Source of the DNA: CAYJBP01 sp964368605
GTDB taxonomy: Bacteria; Bacillota; Dehalobacteriia; UBA4068
Length of the DNA stretch: 34,016 bases
Reading direction: 5' to 3'
Assembly: GCA_964368605.1 (NCBI GenBank)
Contig: CAYJBP010000014.1
Span: 1-34,016, forward strand
Below the pieces are notes generated by a model. That model searched no databases, was not told the origin of the DNA, and worked only from the letters and a program-made list of their open reading frames with translations. Both the position numbers and the translations under genes were made by a program. Below, one piece after another: positions 22,848 to 31,523 of this stretch (its first letter is position 1; every line of letters starts with the position of its first letter).

Positions 22848-25241
22848 ATGCGGCGGCTTTATTTGATAGTTGCTTTAATTTTATTAGCAATCTTATTTGC
22901 TTTTCCGCAACTGCCCAAAGAGGGTAGCTTGCTGGTTTCGGCCGACGATTTTAGCTATGGCCTGGCCTTAAAACAGGCTAATTCCGATTTTGGGCTTAGC
23001 ATTACCCGCCACGATAGCCCTTTGCGAGTTTTTGAGCAGGGCTTTAATATTGCAACTTTTGATACCCTAGCTGCCCCTTTAGTCAAAGCCAATAATGATT
23101 ATCACTTCGAACCGCATCATGTCCAAACCATTATTATCGCCCTCGATCGTGACCAAACTAATTTGGATATCCGCAGCTTTTTTGATCTGATGATTAGTGG
23201 CCTAGGCATAAATTTTGATTTTGGCCAGCAAGTTGATGCAAATTACTGGCAGTATCCGCAAACCCATCAGGTTTTAAGCGCCATGTCGCTGGCCTTATTC
23301 GGCGAATATGATATAGAGGCATTGTCCGAACAAATTAAATGGCTGGATAGCCAGAATCGCTTTTTTTATGACGACTTTAGCCAAGAAGCAATTGTTACCT
23401 ATGATAATATCGCCGTAGAAATGATTAAAACCGGCCGCAATTTGGATATTATTGTTCCCGGCGATGGTAGCCTAAGCTTTATTAAAGGCGTGCTTAGCAG
23501 CAATGATAGCCTGTCCTTTGATGAAGATTTAGATAGTATCTTAATTCAAGAAGGCTTTCGGCTGCCCGATGGACGCGCCGATGGCCAGTTCTATCCTTCG
23601 CCTTTGCAATATCAATATGCGCAAACAGTCGACGATTATCAGCAATTTAATCAGCTCGCCTCATCATCATCCGAGATTTTGCGGCGCGCGAGCTTTGATG
23701 ATACGGTATATGGCTTTGCCAATGCCAAGGAAATGACGGCTTTTTATTTTGGATTGCTTTTTGTGCTGATAATTCATTTGGTTTCGGTTATCAAAAGAGT
23801 TAGCCAAAGCAAAATTCGAGCGGCTTTGGTTAATGTTTTGGTTTTACAAATTCTTTTTGCCGGTTTAGCCTGCTTTAAATCGATTATCGACCAAAGTGCC
23901 GCCCTCGAGACGGCCTTTTGGTATTGCTACTATATTCCCATCTTATTGATACCGGCAATTTTTGTTTATATTGCTTTAAATTGTGGCTATTTAAGTAAAA
24001 TTTATCATCGGGGGGCTTATCGGGTTTATCTGGGCATTACCCTGCTGCTTTTGCTACTGGTGCTTACTAATAATCTGCATAATTGGGTATTCATTGTCCA
24101 CGATCCCATCCTTACCATTTATAATTATAATTTTGCTTATGCAATAGTATTATCCTGGGTAGTTATATCCGGCATTGTTGGCTTTGTTTTGCTGTTTTGG
24201 CAAAGTTTTAAGTCGCCACGCAAAAGGGCTTTTATCTGGCCTTGTTTAATGGTTTTATTGGCTATAACCTATGCTTTTTGTTATGCAATGCGCATACCGA
24301 TTATTAGCGATTTTAATATTGCCTATGGCCAAACCATAGTTTTTTCGCTATGCATGGAAGCCTGCTTACAAAGCCGCCTTTTTCCGATTAATAAGGGTTA
24401 TTTTAAGCTGTTTTCCAGCTCGCATTTGGCCATGGAAATTAGGGATAATCAGCAAAATATTATGGTTAAAGCCAAAAATGCGCCGCAACTAAATAATAAC
24501 TTTATTTTACGCCAAAGCCAAATTAAAGGCGGTAACTTTTATTATTATGAAGATTATTCTTCCCTAAATAATGCGCGCCAAAACTTGGCCACCATTAATC
24601 AAAGACTAGTAGCCAATAATCAGTTTTTAAAGCAGCAAGCTAAGGTAAATGCCGATTTGTCGGCATTGGCTGCCGAAGAAGCCGCCTATCAAAATATAGA
24701 TCAAATCATTAAAATCGGTTCGGCTAAAATTGCTGATTGTCTGGAACAAATGCAAAAAACAGCCGATATCACCCACTTAATTTGGCGAATAAATATTGTG
24801 GCTTGCACCATCAAGCGCGAGGCCATGCTTTTGATTAATAGCCTCTATCAAAAAGAGCAAGCCAGCCATATTTTTATTAACTATATCATCGAAATGCAAG
24901 AATTTGCCCTGCCCATTCAATTAAAAATTACGGTTGGTTGCACAATTAGCGGCCAAATACCATTAGAGCAGGCTTTGGCTATGTATCGCCTTTATTATAC
25001 ACTGGTAGAAAAAGCATCAGTGGCTAATTGCCAAAATTTATTAGTTCAGTTGTATAAACAAGAGCAAACTATGGTTTTTTCGCTAATTGCCGATCAAATA
25101 CTGTTTACCCAAGAAGATTTGGCCAAGTTTAGCCAAAATCTGCTTAAAAATAGCAAAATCACCATTAAACCATGGGATGATACCGAGGCCGTTTTATTAA
25201 GCTTTAAGCTAGCATCGAACATGGAGGCCGCAAATGTTTGA
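22848..25241 (+). CDS. Sensor protein: extracellular solute-binding-like domain, 7TM region, kinase-like cytoplasmic tail
   Basis: 797 residues. An N-terminal signal anchor (about 4-20) is followed by an exported domain (about 30-290). Its segments SADDFSYGLALKQAN and VPGDGSLSFIKGVLS recall periplasmic solute-binding folds; this is by-eye similarity. About seven hydrophobic helices follow (roughly 299-505). The cytoplasmic tail has a coiled coil (about 565-610) and then a region with the layout of a histidine-kinase dimerisation helix and ATPase domain (for example LIWRINIVACTIKREAMLL). No HD phospho-acceptor and no clear N-box or glycine-rich ATP lid are seen, so it is probably a pseudokinase. 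The stop overlaps the kinase start by 8 bases. AGGAGG precedes the ATG. Inferred role: ligand-sensing partner of the kinase encoded next. Confidence 0.65.
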   Translation: MRRLYLIVALILLAILFAFPQLPKEGSLLVSADDFSYGLALKQANSDFGLSITRHDSPLRVFEQGFNIATFDTLAAPLVKANNDYHFEPHHVQTIIIALDRDQTNLDIRSFFDLMISGLGINFDFGQQVDANYWQYPQTHQVLSAMSLALFGEYDIEALSEQIKWLDSQNRFFYDDFSQEAIVTYDNIAVEMIKTGRNLDIIVPGDGSLSFIKGVLSSNDSLSFDEDLDSILIQEGFRLPDGRADGQFYPSPLQYQYAQTVDDYQQFNQLASSSSEILRRASFDDTVYGFANAKEMTAFYFGLLFVLIIHLVSVIKRVSQSKIRAALVNVLVLQILFAGLACFKSIIDQSAALETAFWYCYYIPILLIPAIFVYIALNCGYLSKIYHRGAYRVYLGITLLLLLLVLTNNLHNWVFIVHDPILTIYNYNFAYAIVLSWVVISGIVGFVLLFWQSFKSPRKRAFIWPCLMVLLAITYAFCYAMRIPIISDFNIAYGQTIVFSLCMEACLQSRLFPINKGYFKLFSSSHLAMEIRDNQQNIMVKAKNAPQLNNNFILRQSQIKGGNFYYYEDYSSLNNARQNLATINQRLVANNQFLKQQAKVNADLSALAAEEAAYQNIDQIIKIGSAKIADCLEQMQKTADITHLIWRINIVACTIKREAMLLINSLYQKEQASHIFINYIIEMQEFALPIQLKITVGCTISGQIPLEQALAMYRLYYTLVEKASVANCQNLLVQLYKQEQTMVFSLIADQILFTQEDLAKFSQNLLKNSKITIKPWDDTEAVLLSFKLASNMEAANV

Positions 25242-26661
25242 TTTTTACTTTTTTCCTTGGCAAAAATTAATTCTGTTTTTTTTGGCCGCATTATTTTTAT
25301 TTGTAGTGCAGGCGGCTTATTGTGCCCAAATTATCTTTAATAATTTGCTTAAGCGCAAATGGCATTTGCTGGGCGAATTGCTATTGCTTATTTATTTTGT
25401 GCTGCTGGCGCTGATGCCAATTGTAGCCTTGCTAAATCGTCGCTTTGGCATTATTGATGGCGTTTTTTTAAACCAGGCTCTTTATACTATTGCCGGCTTA
25501 ATTTTTATTTATGCACTAATAATGTATATTATAAAATTAAACAGCCTGCCTTTAGCCTTAATTGGTATCGTAATTAGCCTGCCTTATGACCAGTTTTTGC
25601 CGTATGGCTTGTATCAGTTTAATTATTCGCTGGCATTAGCAATTTTTGTAATCCGCAGCTATCGTCATCTTTTAAGCGAAGATTATGCCCAAAAACATGA
25701 ATTATCGGCCTATTCCGTTAAAGAAGGGCTGGATACCCTGCCGGCCGGCATCCTGTTTTGCGATAATGACGGCTATATTTATCTAATCAATAGCAAGATG
25801 GAGGAGCTAATTAAGCGTTTTTGGGGAGCCGAGCAAAAAGATGGCAATTTTTTTTGGCAAAACTTGCAGCAAGGGCATGTAAATAATGCAATTTGCCACT
25901 TTATCGAAAATGATATCATTTTGCGCAGCGCAGATGATTCTTGGCGCTTTTCCAGGCATGTATTTTATGATAATAATTTTAGCTATACCGAAATTATTGC
26001 CATCAATATCAATCAAACTATGCTGGCTTTGCAGCAGCTAGAGCGCGATCGTGAATCCTTGATGGCACAAAGCAAAGAGTTGGTTGTATTGTCTCAAAAA
26101 ATGGAAGATTTACGCAAAGAGCAAGAGTATTCCCGAATCCGAAATCATATCCATGATATTATGAGCCAGCGTTTAACCACAATGCAAAGAATATTACAAA
26201 GCCAAAACCCGGCCGATAAAGACGAGATGCTGCCCTTATTAGAAGATATGCTAGCCCATTTAACCGATCGCGAGGCAGGCGATGCCCGCCAATTATTAAG
26301 CGGTTTGACCAATTATTTTGAGCGTGCAGGCTTGGTTATAAAATTAAGCGGTACTTTGCCCGATGATGATGCCTCCGCTTTTTTGCTGGTATCGGTGCTA
26401 AGAGAGGCCTCTACCAATGCTTTGCGCCATGCCGGCGCCACCTTAATTATGGTTAAGATTGAAAGCATGGAATATAAATATGCCATCGAAATTACCAATA
26501 ATGGCAATGCCCCTAAAAAAGGCATAGTTGAGGGCGGTGGTTTAGGCGGTATTCGTAATCGGGTAGAAAATGTGGGCGGCCGCTTGCGAGTTGAACTAAT
26601 GCCCGAATTTGCCTTGATTATCGAATTGCCCAAAACAAAAGCAGCAATATCAATTAACTAA
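25234..26661 (+). CDS. Sensor histidine kinase, HisKA_3/LuxR-partner type
   Basis: 475 residues. Five hydrophobic helices (about 8-30, 43-64, 76-97, 101-120, 125-140) are followed by a PAS-like segment (about 155-270, GILFCDNDGYIYLIN). A coiled coil and the phospho-acceptor segment RNHIHDIMSQRL come next; H307 precedes D as in HisKA_3 kinases. The ATPase domain has an N-box EASTNALRHA (N395) and a lid GGGLGGIRNRV. The usual DxG position reads NNG, a variation I note but cannot judge. GGAGG lies before the ATG, which overlaps the stop of the preceding gene (ATGTTTGA), so both are translated together. The response regulator follows 12 bases later. Confidence 0.88.
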   Translation: MFDFYFFPWQKLILFFLAALFLFVVQAAYCAQIIFNNLLKRKWHLLGELLLLIYFVLLALMPIVALLNRRFGIIDGVFLNQALYTIAGLIFIYALIMYIIKLNSLPLALIGIVISLPYDQFLPYGLYQFNYSLALAIFVIRSYRHLLSEDYAQKHELSAYSVKEGLDTLPAGILFCDNDGYIYLINSKMEELIKRFWGAEQKDGNFFWQNLQQGHVNNAICHFIENDIILRSADDSWRFSRHVFYDNNFSYTEIIAININQTMLALQQLERDRESLMAQSKELVVLSQKMEDLRKEQEYSRIRNHIHDIMSQRLTTMQRILQSQNPADKDEMLPLLEDMLAHLTDREAGDARQLLSGLTNYFERAGLVIKLSGTLPDDDASAFLLVSVLREASTNALRHAGATLIMVKIESMEYKYAIEITNNGNAPKKGIVEGGGLGGIRNRVENVGGRLRVELMPEFALIIELPKTKAAISIN

Positions 26662-26673
26662 AGGAGCATAAAA

Positions 26674-27297
26674 ATGGCAGAAAAAATCAAAGTATTATTA
26701 GTGGATGATCATAAATCGGTATTGGATGCCTTTAGCAGTGTTATTAGCGCCCAGGATGATATGACTTTGGTTGGTAGCGCCACCAGCACTAATTTGGTAG
26801 CCGAATTATGCACCAAGTTAAAGCCCGATTTGGTTTTAACGGATATCTCCGTTGAGGAAACAGTTAGCGGAATTATGCTAACCGAAAGGCTTAAAAAGCA
26901 GTTTCCCGAGCTAAAAATTGTGGTGATGTCCGGCTTTGACGAAATTTCTTATATCCCCGGTGCTAAAAGTGCCGGCGCAGATGCCTTTTTATCCAAATCG
27001 CGCCCAATCCATGAATTTGTGGATATGATTAGAGCCGTAATGCAGGGCAAAGGCAGCTTCCCCGAACCAATTCAAATCCCCACCGCCAATGGCGAATCAC
27101 CCTTTACCGAGCGCGAGCTGGAGGTATTACGCCTACTTTGCCAATCATATAGCCGTAAGGAAATTGCCGACGAAATGGGCATAGCCATTGGCACCGTTAA
27201 GCGGCATTTAGAGAATATGCTGCTAAAATCCGGCTCTAAAAATGCCATGGATTTGGTGGTATATGTAATCGGTAATGGCTGGATTTCCGGACGGTAA
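26674..27297 (+). CDS. NarL/LuxR-type response regulator
   Basis: 207 residues. The receiver domain (1-120) has the acidic pair D11/D12, phospho-acceptor D57 in LTDIS, a serine at 86 and lysine K108 in FLSKS, all as expected. A LuxR-type helix-turn-helix (about 140-200) contains FTERELEVLRLL and SRKEIADEMGIAIGTVKRHLENM. It should be phosphorylated by the kinase just upstream and act as a DNA-binding activator. AAAGGAG precedes the ATG. Targets may include its own operon or the tautomerase/Mo-hydroxylase genes that begin 150 bases downstream; this is inferred only from position. No terminator was seen after it. Confidence 0.93.
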   Translation: MAEKIKVLLVDDHKSVLDAFSSVISAQDDMTLVGSATSTNLVAELCTKLKPDLVLTDISVEETVSGIMLTERLKKQFPELKIVVMSGFDEISYIPGAKSAGADAFLSKSRPIHEFVDMIRAVMQGKGSFPEPIQIPTANGESPFTERELEVLRLLCQSYSRKEIADEMGIAIGTVKRHLENMLLKSGSKNAMDLVVYVIGNGWISGR

Positions 27298-27338
27298 GCT
27301 TTAGCCTAAACCCCTGCAAGTTAGTAAAATATAGTGGA

Positions 27339-27367
27339 TTGACAAGCTTAGATATATCAATTATAAT
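27339..27367 (+). promoter_or_regulatory. Consensus sigma-A promoter for the tautomerase/Mo-hydroxylase operon
   Basis: Perfect TTGACA (27339-27344), 17-base spacer, perfect TATAAT (27362-27367). Start predicted near 27374. This is the best promoter in the window and implies strong, or repressor-controlled, expression. GATATATC in the spacer is a small palindrome. Confidence 0.88.
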
Positions 27368-27379
27368 ATTAAGATAGGC

Positions 27380-27404
27380 AAGGCCGGGCTTAAAACTTGG
27401 CCTT
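27380..27404 (+). other. Leader hairpin before the tautomerase gene
   Basis: AAGGCC (27380-27385) pairs with GGCCTT (27399-27404) at the very 5' end of the predicted transcript. No T-run follows. It is a plausible mRNA-stabilising structure. Confidence 0.35.
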
Positions 27405-27445
27405 AAATTTATAATATATTTAACAATGAAAGGGGCAAAAAAATT

Positions 27446-27631
27446 ATGCCGGTTATTACAATTAAAATGTTTGAGGGAAGAACTTTAGAACAAAAGCGTG
27501 CCATTTGTAAAAGAATTACCGAAGTGATTGTTGAGGAGGCTAATACCACTCCCGAGCAGGTAAGCATCCATATTGAGGATATGCGTAAAGATGAGCTTGC
27601 CTCTGGGGGCATTTTGTTTTGCGATAAATAA
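27446..27631 (+). CDS. 4-oxalocrotonate tautomerase family protein
   Basis: A 61-codon protein of the tautomerase superfamily, whose members use an N-terminal proline exposed by methionine removal. The proline follows Met directly, and Arg11 (mature numbering) is kept. The classical Arg39 and Phe50 of the Pseudomonas enzyme are Ser and Leu here, and the end EDMRKDELASGG is closer to the Bacillus YwhB type. Tautomerisation of a keto/enol acid is likely, but the substrate is unknown. GAAAGGGG lies upstream of the ATG. It is the first gene after the consensus promoter and lies 44 bases before the Fe-S subunit of a Mo-hydroxylase, so the two probably share a pathway. Confidence 0.88.
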   Translation: MPVITIKMFEGRTLEQKRAICKRITEVIVEEANTTPEQVSIHIEDMRKDELASGGILFCDK

Positions 27632-27675
27632 TTAATAACCAAATAATAAATAATCATAATCTACAAGGGGATTTT

Positions 27676-28152
27676 ATGGATATAAACATCAATATTAATG
27701 ACCAGCCTTATACCTTTAAAATCAATGGCAAAGAAACTTTGCTCGATATTATTCGTGATAAAGCTCGACTAACAGGCACCAAAAGGGGTTGCGATGGCGG
27801 CCACTGTGGAGCATGTACCGTTATTTTGGATGGTCAAACCGTCAATTCTTGCTGCATGATGGCTTTTCAGGCGCATAATCGTCAAGTTTATACTATCGAA
27901 TATCTAAGCCAAAACGGTAAACCACATCCTTTGCAACAGGCTTTTATTGATCAAAATGCCGTGCAATGCGGCTTTTGTATTCCGGGCATGATTTTAGCCG
28001 GAAAGGCACTTTTGGATAAAAATCCCAATCCCAGCCCTGCCCAAATTAAGGAGGGCTTAGCAGGCAATTTATGCCGCTGCACCGGCTATACCAAAATCGA
28101 AAATGCCGTGCAAGCCGCTGCTCAAGCCTTAAAGGAGGGTAATCATGACTAA
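27676..28152 (+). CDS. Molybdenum hydroxylase small subunit, 2x[2Fe-2S]
   Basis: 158 residues, the electron-transfer subunit of a xanthine dehydrogenase/CO dehydrogenase-family enzyme. A plant-type [2Fe-2S] domain has C39, C44, C47 and C59 (or 60). The second, helical [2Fe-2S] domain has C98, C101, C133 and C135 (CGFC and CRC). Its size matches CoxS/HcrC-type subunits. It overlaps the start of the Mo subunit by 8 bases (ATGACTAA). The subunit order here is FeS, Mo, FAD. AAGGGGA lies upstream of the ATG. It would pass electrons from the Mo centre to the FAD subunit. Confidence 0.95.
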   Translation: MDINININDQPYTFKINGKETLLDIIRDKARLTGTKRGCDGGHCGACTVILDGQTVNSCCMMAFQAHNRQVYTIEYLSQNGKPHPLQQAFIDQNAVQCGFCIPGMILAGKALLDKNPNPSPAQIKEGLAGNLCRCTGYTKIENAVQAAAQALKEGNHD

Positions 28153-30409
28153 TAATTTTAAGGTAGTTAATCAGCCCTTACCCCGCCACGAGGCTTTAGC
28201 AAAAGTTTTAGGCCAAGCCAAATATGCCGACGACCTCGATTTTGCCAATTTAGCTTATGGCCTAATTGTGCGTTCGCCGCATGCCTATGCCAAAGTTAGC
28301 GGCTATGATAAAGAAGCCGCCCTTAATATAAATGGTGTTCTCGGCATTATTTGCGCCGACGATATCCCTGCTACCTTGTTTAATTGCTCGGGCAACCCCC
28401 CTTCGGCGGCCTTGATTAAAGATGAGCTTATGCTTACCAATGAGCCTAAATGTTTAGGCGATCGGGTGGCGGCCATTGTGGCCGAAAGCCCCGAGCTTTG
28501 CATCCAAGCAGCCCGGGCTTTAAATATCCAATACCGAGTATTTAAGCCTAATTTTAAAATTAAAGATGCCCAAAATGCCCCGGCCTTGCAGGCGGCCGAG
28601 GGCGAAGGCCATAATCTATTTAAAACGATGGCTTTTAGCCAAGGCGATGTTGAGCAGGGCTTTAAAGAAGCTGCCCATATTTTTGAAGGCAGTTTTACCA
28701 CCCGTGCCCAAGCGCATGTGGCCTTAGAGCCAACTGTTTGCATTTGCGATTATCAGCCTAATGGCAAGGTAACTATTTATGCTAATAGCCAAACCGTCCA
28801 TCAGGAAAGACGAATTATCGGCGAATTGCTTAATATGAACGAAACCGATATTCGGGTTATTAAGCCGCATACCGGTTCCGGTTTTGGTGCCAGGCAGCAA
28901 ATGCATAATCAACATTTAGGAGTATTGCTCTCTAAGCTGGCCAAAAGGCCGGTAAAAATCCTCCATACCCGCGAGGAGGAAATGTATGCCACCGCCACCC
29001 GCCACGAAACCGAGGCCAGCTATAAGTTTGGTATCGATAGCCAAGGGATGATTAAAACCTTTGCCGGCCAAAATTATTTAAATGCCGGCCCTTATACCAC
29101 CCATAGTATTTTGGTTTCCGGGGCGGCCGGCCGTAAATTCCAGTATCAAGCCGATAATTATTTATACGAAGGCAAAAGCATTGTCACCAATTCGCCCACT
29201 GCCGGCGCTTTTAGAGGCTATGGCAATATTCAGTTTAGCTTTGGCCGCGAAATTATGATTAGCCGCATCGCCAAGGCTTTAAATCAAGATCCGATTAAGT
29301 TTAGGCTAAAAAATCATCTTAAAGTGGGCGAGCGCTTCCCCAGTGCCAATTATGACCTTTATAGCTGCGAAATCGAGGCTTGCGTAGCCAAGGCCGAGCA
29401 AATTAAGGCTGCTATCGATAGCCAAAAACCGCTGCTTAATAATGATAAAATCGGCAGCGCCTGGGGGCATGCCTTTGCTTGCCATTCCTCAGGCCCATCG
29501 AATATGGACGGCATGAGCTCGGCCATTGTGATGGTTAATACCGATGGCTCGGCCAATTTGCTGATAGGCTCGGCCGATATCGGCCAAGGCTCGGAAACGG
29601 TAATGAAGCAAATTGCCGCCGAAAAGCTGGGGCTTAACTATGAGCAGGTAAATGTTAAGGCCGCCGATACCGATTTAACCCCCTATGATACCGGCACTTT
29701 TGCCAGCGGCCAAACCTATGTTTGCGGTAATGCTGTGGCCAAGGCCTGCGAAGATACCATTGCCAAGCTGCAAGCCGCTTTAATCAATTATCATGATTTG
29801 GAGGCAGCCGCCATTAGTTTTGAAGATGGCTATTTTTATTATCAAAAAGATGCTAAGGATATTAAGCAAAGCTTTGCCGAAGCTGTTAAAAATGTTTATT
29901 TTGGCTTAAAAGGTTCGGTAATTATCGGTACGGCCAGCTTTAAAGCTACTGCCAGCCCGCCGCCTTTTGCCGTTTGCTATGCCCGTGCCGAATATGATAA
30001 AGCACTTAATAATATCACAATTACCGATATTATCGAGGTTGTGGATGTGGGCACGCCAATTAATCCCGGGGCGGTGCTTGGCCAAATCGAAGGTGGAGTA
30101 GCCCAGGGCTTTGGCTTTGCCATCTTCGAAAATATGGATATTAATGCTGTGGCCAAAAAAACATCAGCCGCCGATTTATTGCATTATAAAGCACCAATGA
30201 GCGTAGATATGCCGCAAATCCATGCGGCAATAGTTGAAAGCTATGAGCCTACCGGCCCTTTGGGCGCTAAAAGTGTAGGCGAATTAACAACTATACCGGT
30301 GGCACCGGCTATTGTAAATGCTCTGGAGGCTGCCACATCTACCGAGATTAATCATATCCCGGTGGCCGATTTATTCATGCCCAAGGCACAAGGGAGGCAA
30401 GAAATATGA
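28145..30409 (+). CDS. Molybdenum hydroxylase large (Mo-cofactor) subunit
   Basis: 754 residues with the two-part aldehyde oxidase/xanthine dehydrogenase Mo-binding fold. Motifs seen are GSGFGARQ, TAGAFRGYGNIQ, the cofactor-contacting GSADIGQGSET, and GAKSVGE near the C-terminus with the catalytic glutamate at 713. The CO-dehydrogenase loop AYRCSFR is absent (GAFRGYG instead), so it is not a form I CO dehydrogenase. Likely chemistry is hydroxylation or dehydroxylation at a carbon of an aromatic, N-heterocyclic or aldehyde substrate. It overlaps its neighbours by 8 and 4 bases, so the three subunits are co-translated. No XdhC-type maturation gene is in the window. Confidence 0.93.
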   Translation: MTNNFKVVNQPLPRHEALAKVLGQAKYADDLDFANLAYGLIVRSPHAYAKVSGYDKEAALNINGVLGIICADDIPATLFNCSGNPPSAALIKDELMLTNEPKCLGDRVAAIVAESPELCIQAARALNIQYRVFKPNFKIKDAQNAPALQAAEGEGHNLFKTMAFSQGDVEQGFKEAAHIFEGSFTTRAQAHVALEPTVCICDYQPNGKVTIYANSQTVHQERRIIGELLNMNETDIRVIKPHTGSGFGARQQMHNQHLGVLLSKLAKRPVKILHTREEEMYATATRHETEASYKFGIDSQGMIKTFAGQNYLNAGPYTTHSILVSGAAGRKFQYQADNYLYEGKSIVTNSPTAGAFRGYGNIQFSFGREIMISRIAKALNQDPIKFRLKNHLKVGERFPSANYDLYSCEIEACVAKAEQIKAAIDSQKPLLNNDKIGSAWGHAFACHSSGPSNMDGMSSAIVMVNTDGSANLLIGSADIGQGSETVMKQIAAEKLGLNYEQVNVKAADTDLTPYDTGTFASGQTYVCGNAVAKACEDTIAKLQAALINYHDLEAAAISFEDGYFYYQKDAKDIKQSFAEAVKNVYFGLKGSVIIGTASFKATASPPPFAVCYARAEYDKALNNITITDIIEVVDVGTPINPGAVLGQIEGGVAQGFGFAIFENMDINAVAKKTSAADLLHYKAPMSVDMPQIHAAIVESYEPTGPLGAKSVGELTTIPVAPAIVNALEAATSTEINHIPVADLFMPKAQGRQEI

Positions 30410-31359
30410 TTAAAGATTTTAACTATCAGGCTGCGGCCACAATCGAGCAGGCAGCCGCCCAAATTGGCAAAACCTATTTAGCAGGCGGCACCGATTTAGT
30501 GCCTTTGCTTAAATACGAGGTACGCCCCTTTGAGCAAATTGTAGATTTAACCGCCTTAACTGACCTTAAATATACTAAGCAAGATGACGATAGCCTAAAA
30601 ATCGGCGCATTGCAATCCCTAACCGCTATTGCCGAAGATGCCGCCATCATCCAAAATTGGCCGGCCTTGGCCTTTGCCGCCAAATGCGTGGCCTCGCCGC
30701 AAATTCGTAACTTAGCCACAATCGGCGGCAATATCATGCAAGATCGGCGTTGCTTATATTTTAATCAAAGTTATGAATGGCGTCAGAGCCTGCCCTTATG
30801 CTATAAAACCGGTGGAAGCGTTTGCCATCAAGCCCCTAATTCGCCCGAATGTTTGGCGATTTATTATGGCGATGTGGCTACCGCTTTAAGTGCCTATCAT
30901 GCCCAAGTAAAAATTCATGATAGCCAAGGCATACACTTAATCGATATCGACCGGCTTTTGGCCATTCATGCCCAAAATAATGGCACAACCGCTACCTCGG
31001 ATTTGTTTATTGAGGAAATTATTGTGCCTGCTGCTGCATATAGTAAATTTATTAAGCAAAGTGTACGCGATACTATCGATTTTGCTACATTTAATGCCGC
31101 CTTGGTTATTGATAAGCAGAATAAGCAAATGACAATTACCTGCGGGGCTTTAAATCGTCAGCCATTTAAGCTGCTTAAAACAATGGAGCTGATTAATGGC
31201 GGTAAACATGATTTAGCCGCAATTAATGAAGTTGCCTTGGCCGAGATTAAAAGTTTAAGCAAGATTATTAAAGAAGATACTATATCACCACAAGTAAAGC
31301 GCCAAAGCGTTCGGGCAATTTTGCCCTTGATTGAGCTGGGCTTAGCCGAGCTTGGCTAA
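30406..31359 (+). CDS. Molybdenum hydroxylase FAD subunit with extra four-cysteine insert
   Basis: 317 residues, a CoxM/XdhB-like FAD-binding subunit. FAD motifs are AGGTDL (26-31) and ATIGGNI (104-110). Between residues 116 and 149 lies an insert with cysteines at 116, 132, 140 and 149. The spacing (16, 8, 9) matches, as I recall it, the [4Fe-4S]-binding loop of the beta subunit of 4-hydroxybenzoyl-CoA reductase (Cys 122, 138, 146, 155). This would let the enzyme exchange electrons with ferredoxin-like partners at low potential. The start overlaps the large subunit stop (ATGA). A terminator follows. It could still be an ordinary xanthine-type dehydrogenase, since such inserts may occur in other members. 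Confidence 0.9.
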   Translation: MIKDFNYQAAATIEQAAAQIGKTYLAGGTDLVPLLKYEVRPFEQIVDLTALTDLKYTKQDDDSLKIGALQSLTAIAEDAAIIQNWPALAFAAKCVASPQIRNLATIGGNIMQDRRCLYFNQSYEWRQSLPLCYKTGGSVCHQAPNSPECLAIYYGDVATALSAYHAQVKIHDSQGIHLIDIDRLLAIHAQNNGTTATSDLFIEEIIVPAAAYSKFIKQSVRDTIDFATFNAALVIDKQNKQMTITCGALNRQPFKLLKTMELINGGKHDLAAINEVALAEIKSLSKIIKEDTISPQVKRQSVRAILPLIELGLAELG

Positions 31360-31380
31360 TTCTTTTGCTTGCTTTTAAGG

Positions 31381-31419
31381 GGCTGTCTCAATTAGAAAGA
31401 TATTTGCGGCAGCCTTTTT
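31381..31419 (+). terminator. Terminator after the Mo-hydroxylase operon
   Basis: GGCTGTCTCAA (31381-31391) pairs with TTGCGGCAGCC (31404-31414) with one G-U and one mismatch, and TTTTT follows. The arms resemble those of the terminator at 33616. Confidence 0.75.
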
Positions 31420-31430
31420 CTTTTAAATGA

Positions 31431-31470
31431 TTAAGACCTTTGCTTTTTCAAAAAAGCAAAAACTTTAGAA
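31431..31470 (+). repeat. Dispersed short hairpin repeat, plus-orientation copy
   Basis: Begins TTAAGACC, with centre TTTGCTTTTT (31439-31448) pairing AAAAAGCAAA (31451-31460), and ends ACTTTAGAAT-like. It shares both ends with the minus-orientation copy at 22676-22725. Confidence 0.5.
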
Positions 31471-31523
31471 TATTAGGAGTTTGTTTTTAGTGCTACTAAA
31501 TTAAATATAAGAAAGGGTGCTCT

